Numbered from the stretch's first letter, positions 1 through 8,335 are shown. The stretch is 22,422 bases of DNA from Candidatus Thalassarchaeaceae archaeon (GCA_013329905.1 DUJH01000049.1:64990-87411); one strand, 5' to 3'. Made by a program: numbers and translations. Notes: generated by a model not told the origin, from the sequence alone.

Positions 1-504
1 CTTCTTATGGGGGTCGTCACAGCCGCCTTGGGCCCTGGAGATTCGATATTCCGATTGACCGATATCGTAGTCTGGCTCGGGATCGCTTTCGCAACTATCC
101 TAGCGTTAGCTGCCTACGGCGCGATTTTCAATACACTCGGCCTCATATCCTCGAAATACGGAGTCTATATCGCTCTGATTATCGGTGTCTATGAATTCGT
201 CATGGCGGTTCTCACATTGGCAGGAGCCTCGCTAATTCCAGTCCTCTCAGTTTCGCATTGGACTCTACAATTAATCGATTCAATCGTTCTAATCGTCTGG
301 CCCAACACGCTTGAGATGTCTATCATTGCAGAGGCCTTCGATCTACCATCAGCCCTCGCCGCCTTCTGGAATCCTCCGATGCACCATTTGGGAACTGAGG
401 ATCCATTCATCTCGGCGATCCTCTCAGTAGTTGTTCTACTCCTCATCACGGTAGTCATGGTCCTCTTCGGCCAGCGCCTGTTCAAGCACCGAGAAATAAT
501 GTGA
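1..504 (+). CDS. ABC-2-type transporter permease, C-terminal part (partial)
   Basis: The reading frame is open from base 1, so the gene probably starts outside the window; the first in-window ATG is at base 7. The 165 residues after that ATG hold about four hydrophobic segments (roughly residues 20-47, 51-80, 85-98 and 133-153) and end in a short basic tail (FKHREIM). The arrangement, with a polar break near SSKYG, a glutamate inside the next helix (GVYEF), a region around LSVSHWTLQL and a last helix followed by basic residues, resembles the C-terminal half of ABC-2 export permeases. The family call rests on pattern only; no ATPase subunit is visible. The stop overlaps the GTG start option of the next gene, which suggests coupled translation. 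It could instead be an unrelated polytopic membrane protein. Confidence 0.55.
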   Translation, partial: LLMGVVTAALGPGDSIFRLTDIVVWLGIAFATILALAAYGAIFNTLGLISSKYGVYIALIIGVYEFVMAVLTLAGASLIPVLSVSHWTLQLIDSIVLIVWPNTLEMSIIAEAFDLPSALAAFWNPPMHHLGTEDPFISAILSVVVLLLITVVMVLFGQRLFKHREIM

Positions 505-1721
505 TTGTTCATCTCAGAGTTGATTCAATGATGGACCGCATCAAGGGTGATTTGCGCAATTTCTGGCGCTTCGATATCTTACCGCCAATCAATCGTCTTT
601 CCTGGTGGTGGTGGTGGGTTCTCATCCTTGTCCCAGATCCAGTCCATCCCACACGCTCTCGTCAGTTGATGGTACTCTGGTCATCGAAGGAGACTCCTGC
701 TATCCGCGTTAGTGGGCATTGGTGGGTCCCTAAGGCGCGGATGCTGGTTGACGAGGATGGCGGCACAGTCATGTCAGGAATGGTGTGCGCTTGGTGGTAC
801 GATGGCGAGAATATGTACGAGCCTCTGTTGATGACAGAGTGTAGGATGGCTGCCATCGATGACAAGCACCCCCTGTGGCCGGCTGAGGCAGGTAAAGGAG
901 GCGAAGGTGCGGGCGCAGTAATTCCTCTTACAACGAAAGATTTGACATTCGGCCTACGCCCAGGTAAGAAGGCTTTCTGGCTCAATCTTACTAGTGATCC
1001 AGCAAAGGTCGAGGAGGGCGCGCCGAAGGAGTTCAAAGTTGAGATGACTCCTTGGTGGGAGCGCCCGAGTTCTGCGAAATACAAGAATAACGTCTACGCT
1101 CTAGATATGGGATACGACATCCTCAGAGTCCACGGTTTGAAGGCGAAAGTAAAGATTGATGGCGAGGAGGTCGAAGGTAGTGCCTACATCCAGAAGGTTG
1201 GAGTCCAAGCACCGAGTTTTCCTTGGTTTTGGGGAATGCTTCACTTCGATGATGGCTCCTATATTGATTGGTTCCTCCCCCATGCTTCACCCTCGTTCAC
1301 AATGATGGACGACGCCCCTTGGTCTCCTCGAGATTTCTTTCGCTGGCCGAACATCGGCACCGGGGTTTTTCATGATTCGAAGCGCGGCCGTACTGAGAAT
1401 TTCAAGCGCTGCACAGTTGAACTGAATCGGCAGGAAGGGGAGGATGCGCTACGTGATGAAAAGGGCAATCTTTTGCCTTGCTTTCGCGTCAAAGTTTGGA
1501 ATGGACGCACGCAGGTTTCGATTCATGTGCGTGCGACATCGCGTGCGAGATGGATATTCGATCAGCCTACGCGCGCGGGCTTTGTTAGTCATCTGACCTA
1601 CAATGAGTATCCACTCGAGGTGGAGAAGATCGCCATCCTCGACGAGGAGGGTCTGCGTACTTTCGAGGACTACGAGTGGATACGGGGTAATGCCGAACAC
1701 GCTTGGGGAATCCTCAACTGA
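501..1721 (+). CDS. Unrecognised Trp-rich protein, possibly membrane-anchored
   Basis: I do not recognise this 406-residue protein. From the GTG at 501, a run of five tryptophans (residues 35-39) sits at the start of a short hydrophobic stretch (WVLILVP), which could be a membrane anchor or interfacial helix. The rest looks soluble, beta-rich and aromatic, with patterns such as CAWWYDGENMYEP near residue 90 and a later segment FWGMLHFDDGSYIDWF. These faintly recall the lipocalin-like AttH/CrtC fold, but I cannot support that assignment. The start is ambiguous: GTG 501 overlaps the upstream stop (GTGA), while ATG codons at 528 and 531 would remove nine or ten residues. Overlap with the permease-like gene suggests one operon and a related envelope role, which is inference. 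Confidence 0.75.
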   Translation: MIVHLRVDSMMDRIKGDLRNFWRFDILPPINRLSWWWWWVLILVPDPVHPTRSRQLMVLWSSKETPAIRVSGHWWVPKARMLVDEDGGTVMSGMVCAWWYDGENMYEPLLMTECRMAAIDDKHPLWPAEAGKGGEGAGAVIPLTTKDLTFGLRPGKKAFWLNLTSDPAKVEEGAPKEFKVEMTPWWERPSSAKYKNNVYALDMGYDILRVHGLKAKVKIDGEEVEGSAYIQKVGVQAPSFPWFWGMLHFDDGSYIDWFLPHASPSFTMMDDAPWSPRDFFRWPNIGTGVFHDSKRGRTENFKRCTVELNRQEGEDALRDEKGNLLPCFRVKVWNGRTQVSIHVRATSRARWIFDQPTRAGFVSHLTYNEYPLEVEKIAILDEEGLRTFEDYEWIRGNAEHAWGILN

Positions 1722-1801
1722 TCTTCGGCTACGAGTGAGAGGTTGTGTGGGCCGCACCGTTCATAACCAGCCTTGACCGAGACTCGTCCCGAGGAATAGA
1801 G

Positions 1802-2350
1802 ATGAGTGCGGACGAGGTAGTGACAGAGGCTGCTCAACTAATCACACGCGGAGATTACGCTGGTGCGATGACGGTGTTTGATGGATACATCGATTCGAAT
1901 CCCGATGACCCCGCTGGATACTACGGCTGGGCAGAGGCTGCCCTCTTTGACATACAGGAGAATGGCAACCTCGACGAGAAAGGAAAAGACCGCATCAACG
2001 AGGGTCAGATAGCCGCTTACTTCCGACGTGCTGCGGGCATGGCTCCTGACAATGCTGACTACAACGCGGCTTATGCCGGTGCCTTGGTTGAGTTCGACCG
2101 AATTCCAATGGCTGTAAGACAGCTGCACAAACTTGTCGAGATAGGCAAGGCATCGGATGAAGTAGACGTCTCATTCCATCTTTACGAGGCAGCACGCGGA
2201 TTAATCGATGCGATCGATTTGAAGACAAATTTCGATCGCAGCGCGCCAATCGCTCGCCAGTACATCTCCGAGGCGGTGACATTCGCCATTCTTGGACTGG
2301 GATTCTCATCGGTTGAGGAAGCCATTGAGTACCTCAACATAGATGCGTGA
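1802..2350 (+). CDS. TPR-like helical repeat protein
   Basis: This is a 182-residue acidic protein. The frame extends upstream, but ATG 1802 is preferred because GAGG at 1791-1794 sits seven bases before it. The sequence is mainly alpha-helical with tetratricopeptide-like pairs: RGDYAGAMTVFDGYI followed by NPDDPAGYYGWAEAAL near residues 14-48, then AYFRRAAGMAPDNADYNAAY near residues 71-90. Such repeats usually mediate protein-protein contacts; no catalytic motif is seen. It lies twelve bases before the chosen truA start on the same strand and is probably cotranscribed with it. The partner is unknown. Confidence 0.75.
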   Translation: MSADEVVTEAAQLITRGDYAGAMTVFDGYIDSNPDDPAGYYGWAEAALFDIQENGNLDEKGKDRINEGQIAAYFRRAAGMAPDNADYNAAYAGALVEFDRIPMAVRQLHKLVEIGKASDEVDVSFHLYEAARGLIDAIDLKTNFDRSAPIARQYISEAVTFAILGLGFSSVEEAIEYLNIDA

Positions 2351-2362
2351 GGAGTGGTCGTC

Positions 2363-3244
2363 GTGAGTGGCGACCTGTTGATGGTCGCTCTGGGCTATCA
2401 CGGCGCGGACTTCCATGGTTCGCAAATTCAGCGTGATGTCCGCACCGTACAGGGTGAGATGACCGAAGCTCTGACTCACCTCGGTTGGTGGAGTGATGGC
2501 TGCCTTGAGATTTCTAGTAGGACCGATGCCGGCGTCAGTGTGAGGATGAATCTTGCAGCGATTTCTCTTTCGGAATCTGTCTTATTGAATGTTGGAGCAG
2601 CGACTTTCGTAACGGCAATTAACGACCATTTGCCAGGAGACTTAGTCGTATGGCGAGCTCAAAGGGTATCCGGAGAAAGCATAGTTCGATTCGCTAGTTC
2701 AAGGACCTACCTCTATCGCTGCGAGATGATTCCCAAGTGGCCACAAGAATTTGATAACGAACTCTTTGTTGCAGCTTGTGCGGCCTTTGTTGGCAGGCAT
2801 GATTTTAGCAATTTTTGCCGACTTGAAGCCAATCGAAGTCCACTACGAACAGTCGATTCGGTAGAGCCGTGGTGCGACACCTCTGGCCGAATCGTTGGGA
2901 TTTCAGTGACGGCTGAGTCATTCCTCTGGAACCAAATCCGTCGAATTGCTTCGGCAATCCATAGGGTAATTCTCTCAGAGATTTCTGTAGATGATATCGT
3001 ATCGGCGCTAGCAAATCCTGAGGTCCCTGTAGATCATGGGAGAGCGCCGGCTGATGGCCTCATGCTCTGGTCGCTCAATCACCCCGATTTCCCAAACCAC
3101 ATTGATTCCACGCCAGTGGTGGAGGGGTTCAGCCTCCCTCCGATTGGCTCGCGAGCCCACAAGCGATGGCTGAATCTGGCTCGTATGGAGAATTCGACAC
3201 TGCTTGAGCGCGAGTGGATCAAACTCAACCAAGGCGGAGAGTGA
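2363..3244 (+). CDS. truA: tRNA pseudouridine synthase TruA
   Basis: This 293-residue cytosolic enzyme isomerises uridines in the tRNA anticodon arm (positions 38-40 in the TruA family) to pseudouridine. The catalytic aspartate is D55 in SSRTDAGVS. Other family marks are GYHGADFHGSQ near residues 11-21, the FVGRHDFSNFC segment, and FLWNQIRRI with a following helix, matching the TruA core IRhmVR region. Among the clustered GTG codons at 2354 and 2363, GTG 2363 is preferred because GAGGAG at 2349-2354 is spaced eight bases from it. Its last 20 bases overlap the end of the convergent riboflavin kinase gene. Confidence 0.93.
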   Translation: MSGDLLMVALGYHGADFHGSQIQRDVRTVQGEMTEALTHLGWWSDGCLEISSRTDAGVSVRMNLAAISLSESVLLNVGAATFVTAINDHLPGDLVVWRAQRVSGESIVRFASSRTYLYRCEMIPKWPQEFDNELFVAACAAFVGRHDFSNFCRLEANRSPLRTVDSVEPWCDTSGRIVGISVTAESFLWNQIRRIASAIHRVILSEISVDDIVSALANPEVPVDHGRAPADGLMLWSLNHPDFPNHIDSTPVVEGFSLPPIGSRAHKRWLNLARMENSTLLEREWIKLNQGGE

Positions 3245-3707
3245 CGCTTTCTCCGTCTTCACACGGCAGTCTCTCACGAAGGAAGGCGCTCGAAATAACC
3301 TCAGCGGTCTCGGTGTGTCGAGTCAGGTCAGGAATCAGGATAGCACAATCGACCCAATTCTCTCCATCGGTTGAAATCTCGGCTGGGAATGCGGTCGCAC
3401 CGCCGAAAGATCGACCATCGCGCTCGAAACCTGCTATTCGTATCGATTCGATCTGTGATTCTGATTCGCCATCATCCAGTCCAGCGTGGATTCTCAATTC
3501 GAGGTAGTTTTCGAGGGCTTCCCCTACCACATCTACATTCAGAGTGCCAGGCCACGCCCCCGCTCCAAGAATCGCCTTGAACTGGTCCTGATAGTGGCTT
3601 TGCGCCATGAAGACGTGAGCCCGCCCGAGCCCACTGGTGACCTGCCCCGACAGACGCATGGACTTGGGTTGCCCCCATCGCAAATAAGCATCAGCGTGAG
3701 GGCTCAT
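3225..3707 (-). CDS. ribK: CTP-dependent archaeal riboflavin kinase (DUF120)
   Basis: Archaeal RibK phosphorylates riboflavin to FMN using CTP, unlike the ATP-dependent bacterial RibF. The 160-residue product has the family landmarks in order: GLGRAHVFMAQSHYQ near residues 26-40, the PGTLNV motif at residues 53-58, and a C-terminal segment with LIPDLTRHTETAEVIS followed by an LRERLPCEDGESVTL barrel strand. It has only the kinase domain, without the N-terminal winged-helix domain found in some archaea. ATG 3707 gives about 16 residues before MRLSGQV; ATG 3659 is an alternative start closer to the usual family length. It lies 41 bases downstream of the PqqB-like gene and converges on truA with a 20-base overlap. 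Confidence 0.9.
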   Translation of the reverse strand: MSPHADAYLRWGQPKSMRLSGQVTSGLGRAHVFMAQSHYQDQFKAILGAGAWPGTLNVDVVGEALENYLELRIHAGLDDGESESQIESIRIAGFERDGRSFGGATAFPAEISTDGENWVDCAILIPDLTRHTETAEVISSAFLRERLPCEDGESVTLRLG

Positions 3708-3748
3708 AACTTGTCAAGAGCCAAACTTGAGTTCGGGGCTCAGCGAAC

Positions 3749-4627
3749 TCACAACTCGATGGTCCAACCCCGTTGGCCAACAACCCAACCCGCAACCTCG
3801 ACAGCACGCCGTTGAGGACTGCTGGGGTCGTTCAGAGGATTGCTATGGTTGAGATGGATTAAGTGGATTTCTGGATCACCATCCATCTTCCTCCCGAGTC
3901 TCTCGAGAGTGTCTTCGACGAGTGGGTGGGGGACTTCGCTCATGTCTCGCCCAGCCAGCTCGTCAGCGCTCCAAAAAGTAGCGTCGATCATCGCATGAGT
4001 AAGTTCGAGAGAGGCGAACCAAGCTCTCAGAGAATCGTATCCGACAGCCGTAAGAGTCTCATCCCAATCATCGTGGTCTGGTAGGAAAAGCACCTTCGCC
4101 CCCTCTCCGGAAACGAGAATCGCATGTGTGTCCGAAGCATCGTCTCGATGGGGTACTGGAATGAATTCGAAACGCACGCCGGGACAAACAAGACTCGGCG
4201 ATCCTGATGAACTCGAGTTACCACCTCGCTCAAACGGTTCCAAGGTATCACGACTCGCGAGCACCTCGAAGACCGAATCGCTCGCGACGAGAGGCATTCC
4301 AACACATCCCATGGCCTCTCGGCCAAATTGACCCAAACCCTCGACATGACCGAGGTGGGCATGGGTCAATAGAACACTATCCGGCAGAACCGGAGCTTCC
4401 ATCCCTAGAGAATCCGCCCATAGCCGAAATTGGTCGGGCAAAGCCCGAGTGGCCTCAATCAAATGCATTCCACCCGCAGCATCCCGCACGCCGACGGCCA
4501 CAGGTAATCGCCTGCGCCCCACATCAGCAAAGGCGGCCGAGCAATTCGCACAGGCGCAGCCGGCTTGAGGAACGCCGCCATCCTGCCCGGTGCCGAGCAG
4601 GGTGAGGGTCGGAGTTGAACCAGTCAT
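3749..4627 (-). CDS. PqqB-like metallo-beta-lactamase-fold hydrolase
   Basis: This 292-residue protein resembles PqqB along its whole length. The N-terminus has a glycine-rich strand followed by a Cys cluster (C24, C26, C29 in GCACANC) that matches PqqB's structural zinc knuckle. Next come the metal-binding segment THAHLGH at 88-94, IDATFWSADE, and a C-terminal HLNHSNPLND that parallels the PqqB ending. The metal motif is HxHxGH rather than HxHxDH, so the usual aspartate is glycine. No other PQQ genes are in the window, so a role in PQQ synthesis is unsupported and the substrate is unknown. The frame extends to 4711, but that extension is proline-rich; ATG 4627 directly precedes the fold's first strand. 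PhnP-like activity is less likely from the C-terminus. Confidence 0.85.
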   Translation of the reverse strand: MTGSTPTLTLLGTGQDGGVPQAGCACANCSAAFADVGRRRLPVAVGVRDAAGGMHLIEATRALPDQFRLWADSLGMEAPVLPDSVLLTHAHLGHVEGLGQFGREAMGCVGMPLVASDSVFEVLASRDTLEPFERGGNSSSSGSPSLVCPGVRFEFIPVPHRDDASDTHAILVSGEGAKVLFLPDHDDWDETLTAVGYDSLRAWFASLELTHAMIDATFWSADELAGRDMSEVPHPLVEDTLERLGRKMDGDPEIHLIHLNHSNPLNDPSSPQRRAVEVAGWVVGQRGWTIEL

Positions 4628-4700
4628 GTAGGGGGGAGGGTGAGGGGTGGTGAAAGAGTCGTCGACCGCTACGAAGAGCCGATTTGATAGGGTCGCCAAA

Positions 4701-4710
4701 GCAAATATCA
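4701..4710 (+). promoter_or_regulatory. Possible TATA element upstream of the Kbl-like gene
   Basis: The A/T-rich GCAAATATCA lies in the 115-base divergent gap, about 37 bases before GTG 4743, in an otherwise GC-rich stretch. The position is compatible with an archaeal TATA box and a very short leader. No clear BRE is evident, so this is a weak call. Confidence 0.25.
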
Positions 4711-4742
4711 CTCTCCGATGAAATCATCAACGTCGCCGACCT

Positions 4743-5933
4743 GTGAGGGGCGTGACCGGCGACACATCCTGGATGAAGGAGAGATACGACTCACTACGGA
4801 GTCAAGGTTTGGAGTGGAATCCACCTACTCTCGAGACGGCCAATCTTCCTCGCTGTACGATGGATGGCCGTCCGACGATAATGCTCTCAGCCAATAATTA
4901 CCTGAATCTGACGAGTCACCCGAAAGTCATCGAAGCGATGATCGAGGCAACTCGGAAGTACGGCGCAGGTAGTGGCTCCGTCCGCGCCATTGCCGGAACG
5001 ATGGATATCCATCTTGAGGCCGAACAGAAAGTGGCCGAATTCAAGGGAGTTGAGGCCTCTTTGATCTACTCGGCAGGATATACAGCCAATGTCGGGCTTA
5101 TTCCGACCTTGGTTCAAGGAAAGCAGGACGTAATCATCAGCGATGAACTGAATCACGGCTCAATCATCGATGGAGTCCGCTTGACAAAGGCTCAGCGCGC
5201 CGTCTACGGTCATAATGACATGGGCGCGCTGGAAGCGGTCCTCAAGGAATACTCGGAGGCAGACCGCAAATTGGTCATCACTGATGGTGTATTCTCTATG
5301 GATGGCGATATCGCCCCGCTCGATGAGATTTCAGCCCTCGCTGAGGAATACGGGGCGATGGTCTATGTCGATGATTGCCATGGCGAAGGAGTCCTCGGAG
5401 ATGGCGGTGCGGGAATCGTTGACCACTTCAAACTCCAAGGCAAGGTCGACTTTGAGATTGGTTCTTTCTCGAAAGCCCTCGGCGTTCAGGGCGGCATCGT
5501 CGCTGGATCTGAGGACGTCCGCACTCACGCCCTCAATCACTCTCGCTCTTGGCTGCTCTCCGGCAGTCAACCACCGGGTGTGGCAGCCGCGCAGAAGGCG
5601 GCTGTGGAAGTTCTGATGAGCGAACCCGAGCATCACGCTCGCTTGTGGGAGAATACGAATTACTTCCGAGATGAATTGCAATCTCTCGGCTTCGACACCG
5701 GTCTCTCTCAAACTCCGATCATCCCAGTGATGTGCGGCGAGTCTCCCAATGCCAAGGCCCTCTCTCAGGCCCTCGCCGATGAGGGCGTAATGGCTGGAGC
5801 CATCACCTTCCCCATGGTCTCTCGCGAGAGGGCCCGCGTCCGCACACAGATGTCCGCAGGCCTCTCTCGCGACGATCTCAACGAGGTCCTGCGAATCTTT
5901 GAGAAAGTCGGCCCCGGCTTGGGCTTAATCTGA
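4743..5933 (+). CDS. kbl: Glycine C-acetyltransferase / 2-amino-3-ketobutyrate CoA ligase-like (alpha-oxoamine synthase)
   Basis: This is a PLP enzyme of the alpha-oxoamine synthase family (Kbl, BioF, HemA, SPT), about 385-396 residues. The PLP lysine is K244 in SFSKALG (counted from GTG 4743). VDDCHGEG at 209-216 carries the Asp and His that contact the cofactor, and LSANNYLNL and NHGSIIDG are typical of the family. Overall similarity looks closest to Kbl, which cleaves 2-amino-3-ketobutyrate with CoA into glycine and acetyl-CoA in threonine breakdown. BioF-like activity cannot be excluded, and no threonine dehydrogenase or biotin gene is adjacent. The start is uncertain among GTG 4743, GTG 4752 and ATG 4773. 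It is transcribed divergently from the PqqB-like gene. Confidence 0.87.
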   Translation: MRGVTGDTSWMKERYDSLRSQGLEWNPPTLETANLPRCTMDGRPTIMLSANNYLNLTSHPKVIEAMIEATRKYGAGSGSVRAIAGTMDIHLEAEQKVAEFKGVEASLIYSAGYTANVGLIPTLVQGKQDVIISDELNHGSIIDGVRLTKAQRAVYGHNDMGALEAVLKEYSEADRKLVITDGVFSMDGDIAPLDEISALAEEYGAMVYVDDCHGEGVLGDGGAGIVDHFKLQGKVDFEIGSFSKALGVQGGIVAGSEDVRTHALNHSRSWLLSGSQPPGVAAAQKAAVEVLMSEPEHHARLWENTNYFRDELQSLGFDTGLSQTPIIPVMCGESPNAKALSQALADEGVMAGAITFPMVSRERARVRTQMSAGLSRDDLNEVLRIFEKVGPGLGLI

Positions 5934-5947
5934 GAGAAGAAGCAATC

Positions 5948-6562
5948 TCAAGCCTCTGCTACGACTTCGTCGAGGTCTTCGTCTCCTGGGACCTCAGTCT
6001 CTTGGCTAACCTCAGGATCAATCGTCCGGTGCATTCCATCAAAGGGATCCAGCCCACGGTCGATTCTGTCTAGCATCCTCCATCGAGGTGCGTAGGAGAG
6101 GTGCACGTAGAGAGGACCAGGAAGAATTGCCAAAACCCACCCCAATTGCTCAACGAAGTCTGGAGCTTCGCCAACCATCGACCAAGTAATCAGAATCAAA
6201 CCGAGGAATGGGAATGGGAAGAGGTATCGGCGACGGTTCTCGAGCCTGATTGGCGGTCGCTTGGCAAATCCTGAGATTAGCAGAGAGAATCCACCTAGGC
6301 TTGCAGTCATAGCCGTGAAGATGAGACTAATCATTGCCCATTCGTTCAGTGTCTCCTCCCATGGCGTCGATTCAGACCATCCCGTGTAGGCGAATGGCAT
6401 AATCAGCGTCAAACTAGCCAAAATACCGTAGACGACGCCGACGAATAGTGGGTGGCAAACAGTCAGCGGATAGCGTAGGAAGAGCTGACTGAGCGAGCCA
6501 CCCTCAAGCATCAGACGGTGGTCGGCGTCGAAATTTTCGAGAGTATCGCGCCACCCCGTCAT
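5948..6562 (-). CDS. Unrecognised membrane protein with four predicted helices
   Basis: This is a 204-residue membrane protein from ATG 6562. A longer frame would run into the upstream DUF309 gene, and its extra N-terminal residues look non-coding. Hydrophobic segments lie near residues 36-58, 74-97, 112-128 and 139-155. A basic RLENRRRY loop sits between helices two and three, and an acidic tail (EDLDEVVAEA) ends the protein. I see no catalytic motif and recognise no family. It lies 74 bases downstream of the DUF309 gene on the same strand and ends 14 bases from the convergent Kbl-like gene. Confidence 0.75.
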   Translation of the reverse strand: MTGWRDTLENFDADHRLMLEGGSLSQLFLRYPLTVCHPLFVGVVYGILASLTLIMPFAYTGWSESTPWEETLNEWAMISLIFTAMTASLGGFSLLISGFAKRPPIRLENRRRYLFPFPFLGLILITWSMVGEAPDFVEQLGWVLAILPGPLYVHLSYAPRWRMLDRIDRGLDPFDGMHRTIDPEVSQETEVPGDEDLDEVVAEA

Positions 6563-6636
6563 GGGCTCGTGGCAATGCACACGCGATAAGACCGTTGCGA
6601 ACTGAAATCGTGGTGAAACGCAGCATTTAGAGCGAA

Positions 6637-7065
6637 TCACGACAAGTCGAGACGAACCGTAGTAGTCTTCAGATTCCACTGTGGTTCGTCCTCGGCCGCG
6701 TCGCGAATGAAAGGAATCAGTGCGACGCGCAACTCAGCAACGTCAATCCCCCAGATACCGTGTTCGATATCGGACAGTCTACTGAGAATTTTCGAGGCCA
6801 TATTGACCACTCCACGAACCTTTTGCTTCTCGTAATTATACAACAGAGCTGCACATTGAATGATGCCTTGAATTGCGTTTGTTTCAATAGGTCTATCCAA
6901 TGGTTTCAGAGATTTCCATAGGTCTTCCCACGATTCGTGTGCGTGCCAGAACTTACCTTCATCGAAGAGGGTGCAACCCTCGATGAATAGGTCTTGTTGG
7001 GTCTCATTTAGAGCACTCCAATCCATCAATCCAGAATCGTGAGGTCGGGGTTCGGTTGGATTCAT
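6637..7065 (-). CDS. DUF309 family protein
   Basis: This small soluble 142-residue protein carries the DUF309 signature: LFDEGKFWHAHESWEDLW at residues 33-50, followed by a helix with AIQGIIQCAALLYNY. The HAHE..WE pattern and the following GxIQ helix define the family, whose biochemical function is not established. ATG 7065 is chosen over the GTG at 7083; a purine-rich GAGCGAGAG stretch precedes it. It is divergent from citrate synthase across about 80 bases and is probably cotranscribed with the membrane protein downstream. Confidence 0.85.
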   Translation of the reverse strand: MNPTEPRPHDSGLMDWSALNETQQDLFIEGCTLFDEGKFWHAHESWEDLWKSLKPLDRPIETNAIQGIIQCAALLYNYEKQKVRGVVNMASKILSRLSDIEHGIWGIDVAELRVALIPFIRDAAEDEPQWNLKTTTVRLDLS

Positions 7066-7146
7066 CGGCTCTCGCTCCCTCACCCCTATGGACGCAGAGA
7101 TTATGACGGGTTCCCCGTCAAGGAAGGACGATTGGTGGCCGATGGG

Positions 7147-8316
7147 ATGACTGAGGACGATTCACTGTTCACGATAACCGAGTCAAACCTCGACTCCGGA
7201 ATGCGCGGAATTCCTGTTGGAACCTGCCGCACCTCCTTCGTCGATCCGATAGAGGGTGTACATTACGTCGGCTATCCTGTCGAGGACCTTGCAGACCTCG
7301 AGGAAGAGGATGTATTCTACCTCCTTCTGAACAAGCGATTGCCGACGGAAGAGGAGTCCGAGGCATTCCGAACCGAGTTGGCGCACCGTGCGATGGAGAT
7401 GCCAACCGGTGCGCTACGAGTGCTGGAATCACTGACTCCCGGTAGCGGCCATCCGATGGATTGGTTGTCGATGGGAATCATGGCGCTGGGCGCTTCTGAC
7501 ACAACGGGTGATGTTCGAACTGATTCGATGAATCTTATCGCCCGCATGCCCGAATTGATGGCTCGAATTTTCCTCTTACGAGATGGAAAGAAGGAGAACC
7601 TGCAACCTAGCAAGCCAGAGTTGGGGTTGGTGGAGAATTTTGTCCACATGCTCGGTATGACTGGCGATAAAGCAGAGAAGATGAATCGTGTTCTACGATT
7701 CTTCTTCATCCTACACTTGGACCACGGCGGTGGTAATCTCTCAACCTTCACAGGAAAGGCTGTGGCAAGTGGTCGAGCGACTGTCTATGCCTCTATCGCC
7801 TCAGCGATGAATGCGCTATCTGGGCCACTACACGGACGCGCTAACCAAGCATGCCTTGAGTTCGTGCAGCGTATTGGCACTAACAATCCGGATGAGGTCG
7901 AGGCATTCGTGCGTGCCGAGTTGGCAGCTAAGCGCCCGATTTTTGGCTTTGGACACGGAGTTCTACGCGCTGAGGACCCGAGGGCGCGATTGCTCATCGG
8001 GCTAGGTGAGGAGGTTTGCCCCGATGACGAGAATTACCGCATCGTCAAGACGCTTCGAGAGGTAGTCCCACCGATTCTGATGGAGCATCCTAAGATTAAG
8101 AATCCATATCCAAATGTCGATATTGCTAGTGGCTCGCTACTACACGCGATAGGATTCCGTAAACCGGAGTACTACACGACTTTCTTTGGTTGGGCGCGAG
8201 TCGCTGGGATTTGCGCGCAAATCATGGATGAGCGCAATGCGCGCGATGGGCGAGGCACACCGATTTACCGCCCGAAGTACATCCCGAAAAACCAGCCACT
8301 ACGTCGTCTCGAGTAA
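7147..8316 (+). CDS. gltA: Citrate synthase, mitochondrial-like type
   Basis: The enzyme condenses acetyl-CoA and oxaloacetate to citrate at the entry of the TCA cycle. Counted from ATG 7147 (389 residues), the catalytic residues are H229 in SGPLHG, H270 in FGHGVLR and D325 in PNVDIASG. Their spacing is close to pig citrate synthase (H274, H320, D375). Many flanking segments also follow the mitochondrial type: HLDHGGGN versus HSDHEGGN, SAMNALSGPLHGRANQ, KNPYPNVD and YYTTFFGWAR. This differs from the short archaeal and hexameric bacterial forms. GTG 7135 is an alternative start, preceded by the purine-rich AGGAAGGA. The gene ends 19 bases before a convergent gene. Confidence 0.93.
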   Translation: MTEDDSLFTITESNLDSGMRGIPVGTCRTSFVDPIEGVHYVGYPVEDLADLEEEDVFYLLLNKRLPTEEESEAFRTELAHRAMEMPTGALRVLESLTPGSGHPMDWLSMGIMALGASDTTGDVRTDSMNLIARMPELMARIFLLRDGKKENLQPSKPELGLVENFVHMLGMTGDKAEKMNRVLRFFFILHLDHGGGNLSTFTGKAVASGRATVYASIASAMNALSGPLHGRANQACLEFVQRIGTNNPDEVEAFVRAELAAKRPIFGFGHGVLRAEDPRARLLIGLGEEVCPDDENYRIVKTLREVVPPILMEHPKIKNPYPNVDIASGSLLHAIGFRKPEYYTTFFGWARVAGICAQIMDERNARDGRGTPIYRPKYIPKNQPLRRLE

Positions 8317-8335
8317 TACCTCGACGAGTCTCGAA

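Noticed and set aside
4207..4605. Open frame of 132 codons, + strand, opposite the PqqB-like gene
   Set aside because: Arg/Pro/His-rich translation of the opposite strand of a well-supported gene.
4628..4711. Longer N-terminus for the PqqB-like protein (ATG 4711)
   Set aside because: The added residues are Pro-rich from a C-rich stretch and precede a normal fold start at ATG 4627; they look non-coding.
6563..6679. Longer N-terminus for the four-helix membrane protein
   Set aside because: It would overlap the end of the DUF309 gene and adds residues with no coding-like pattern; ATG 6562 is a natural start.
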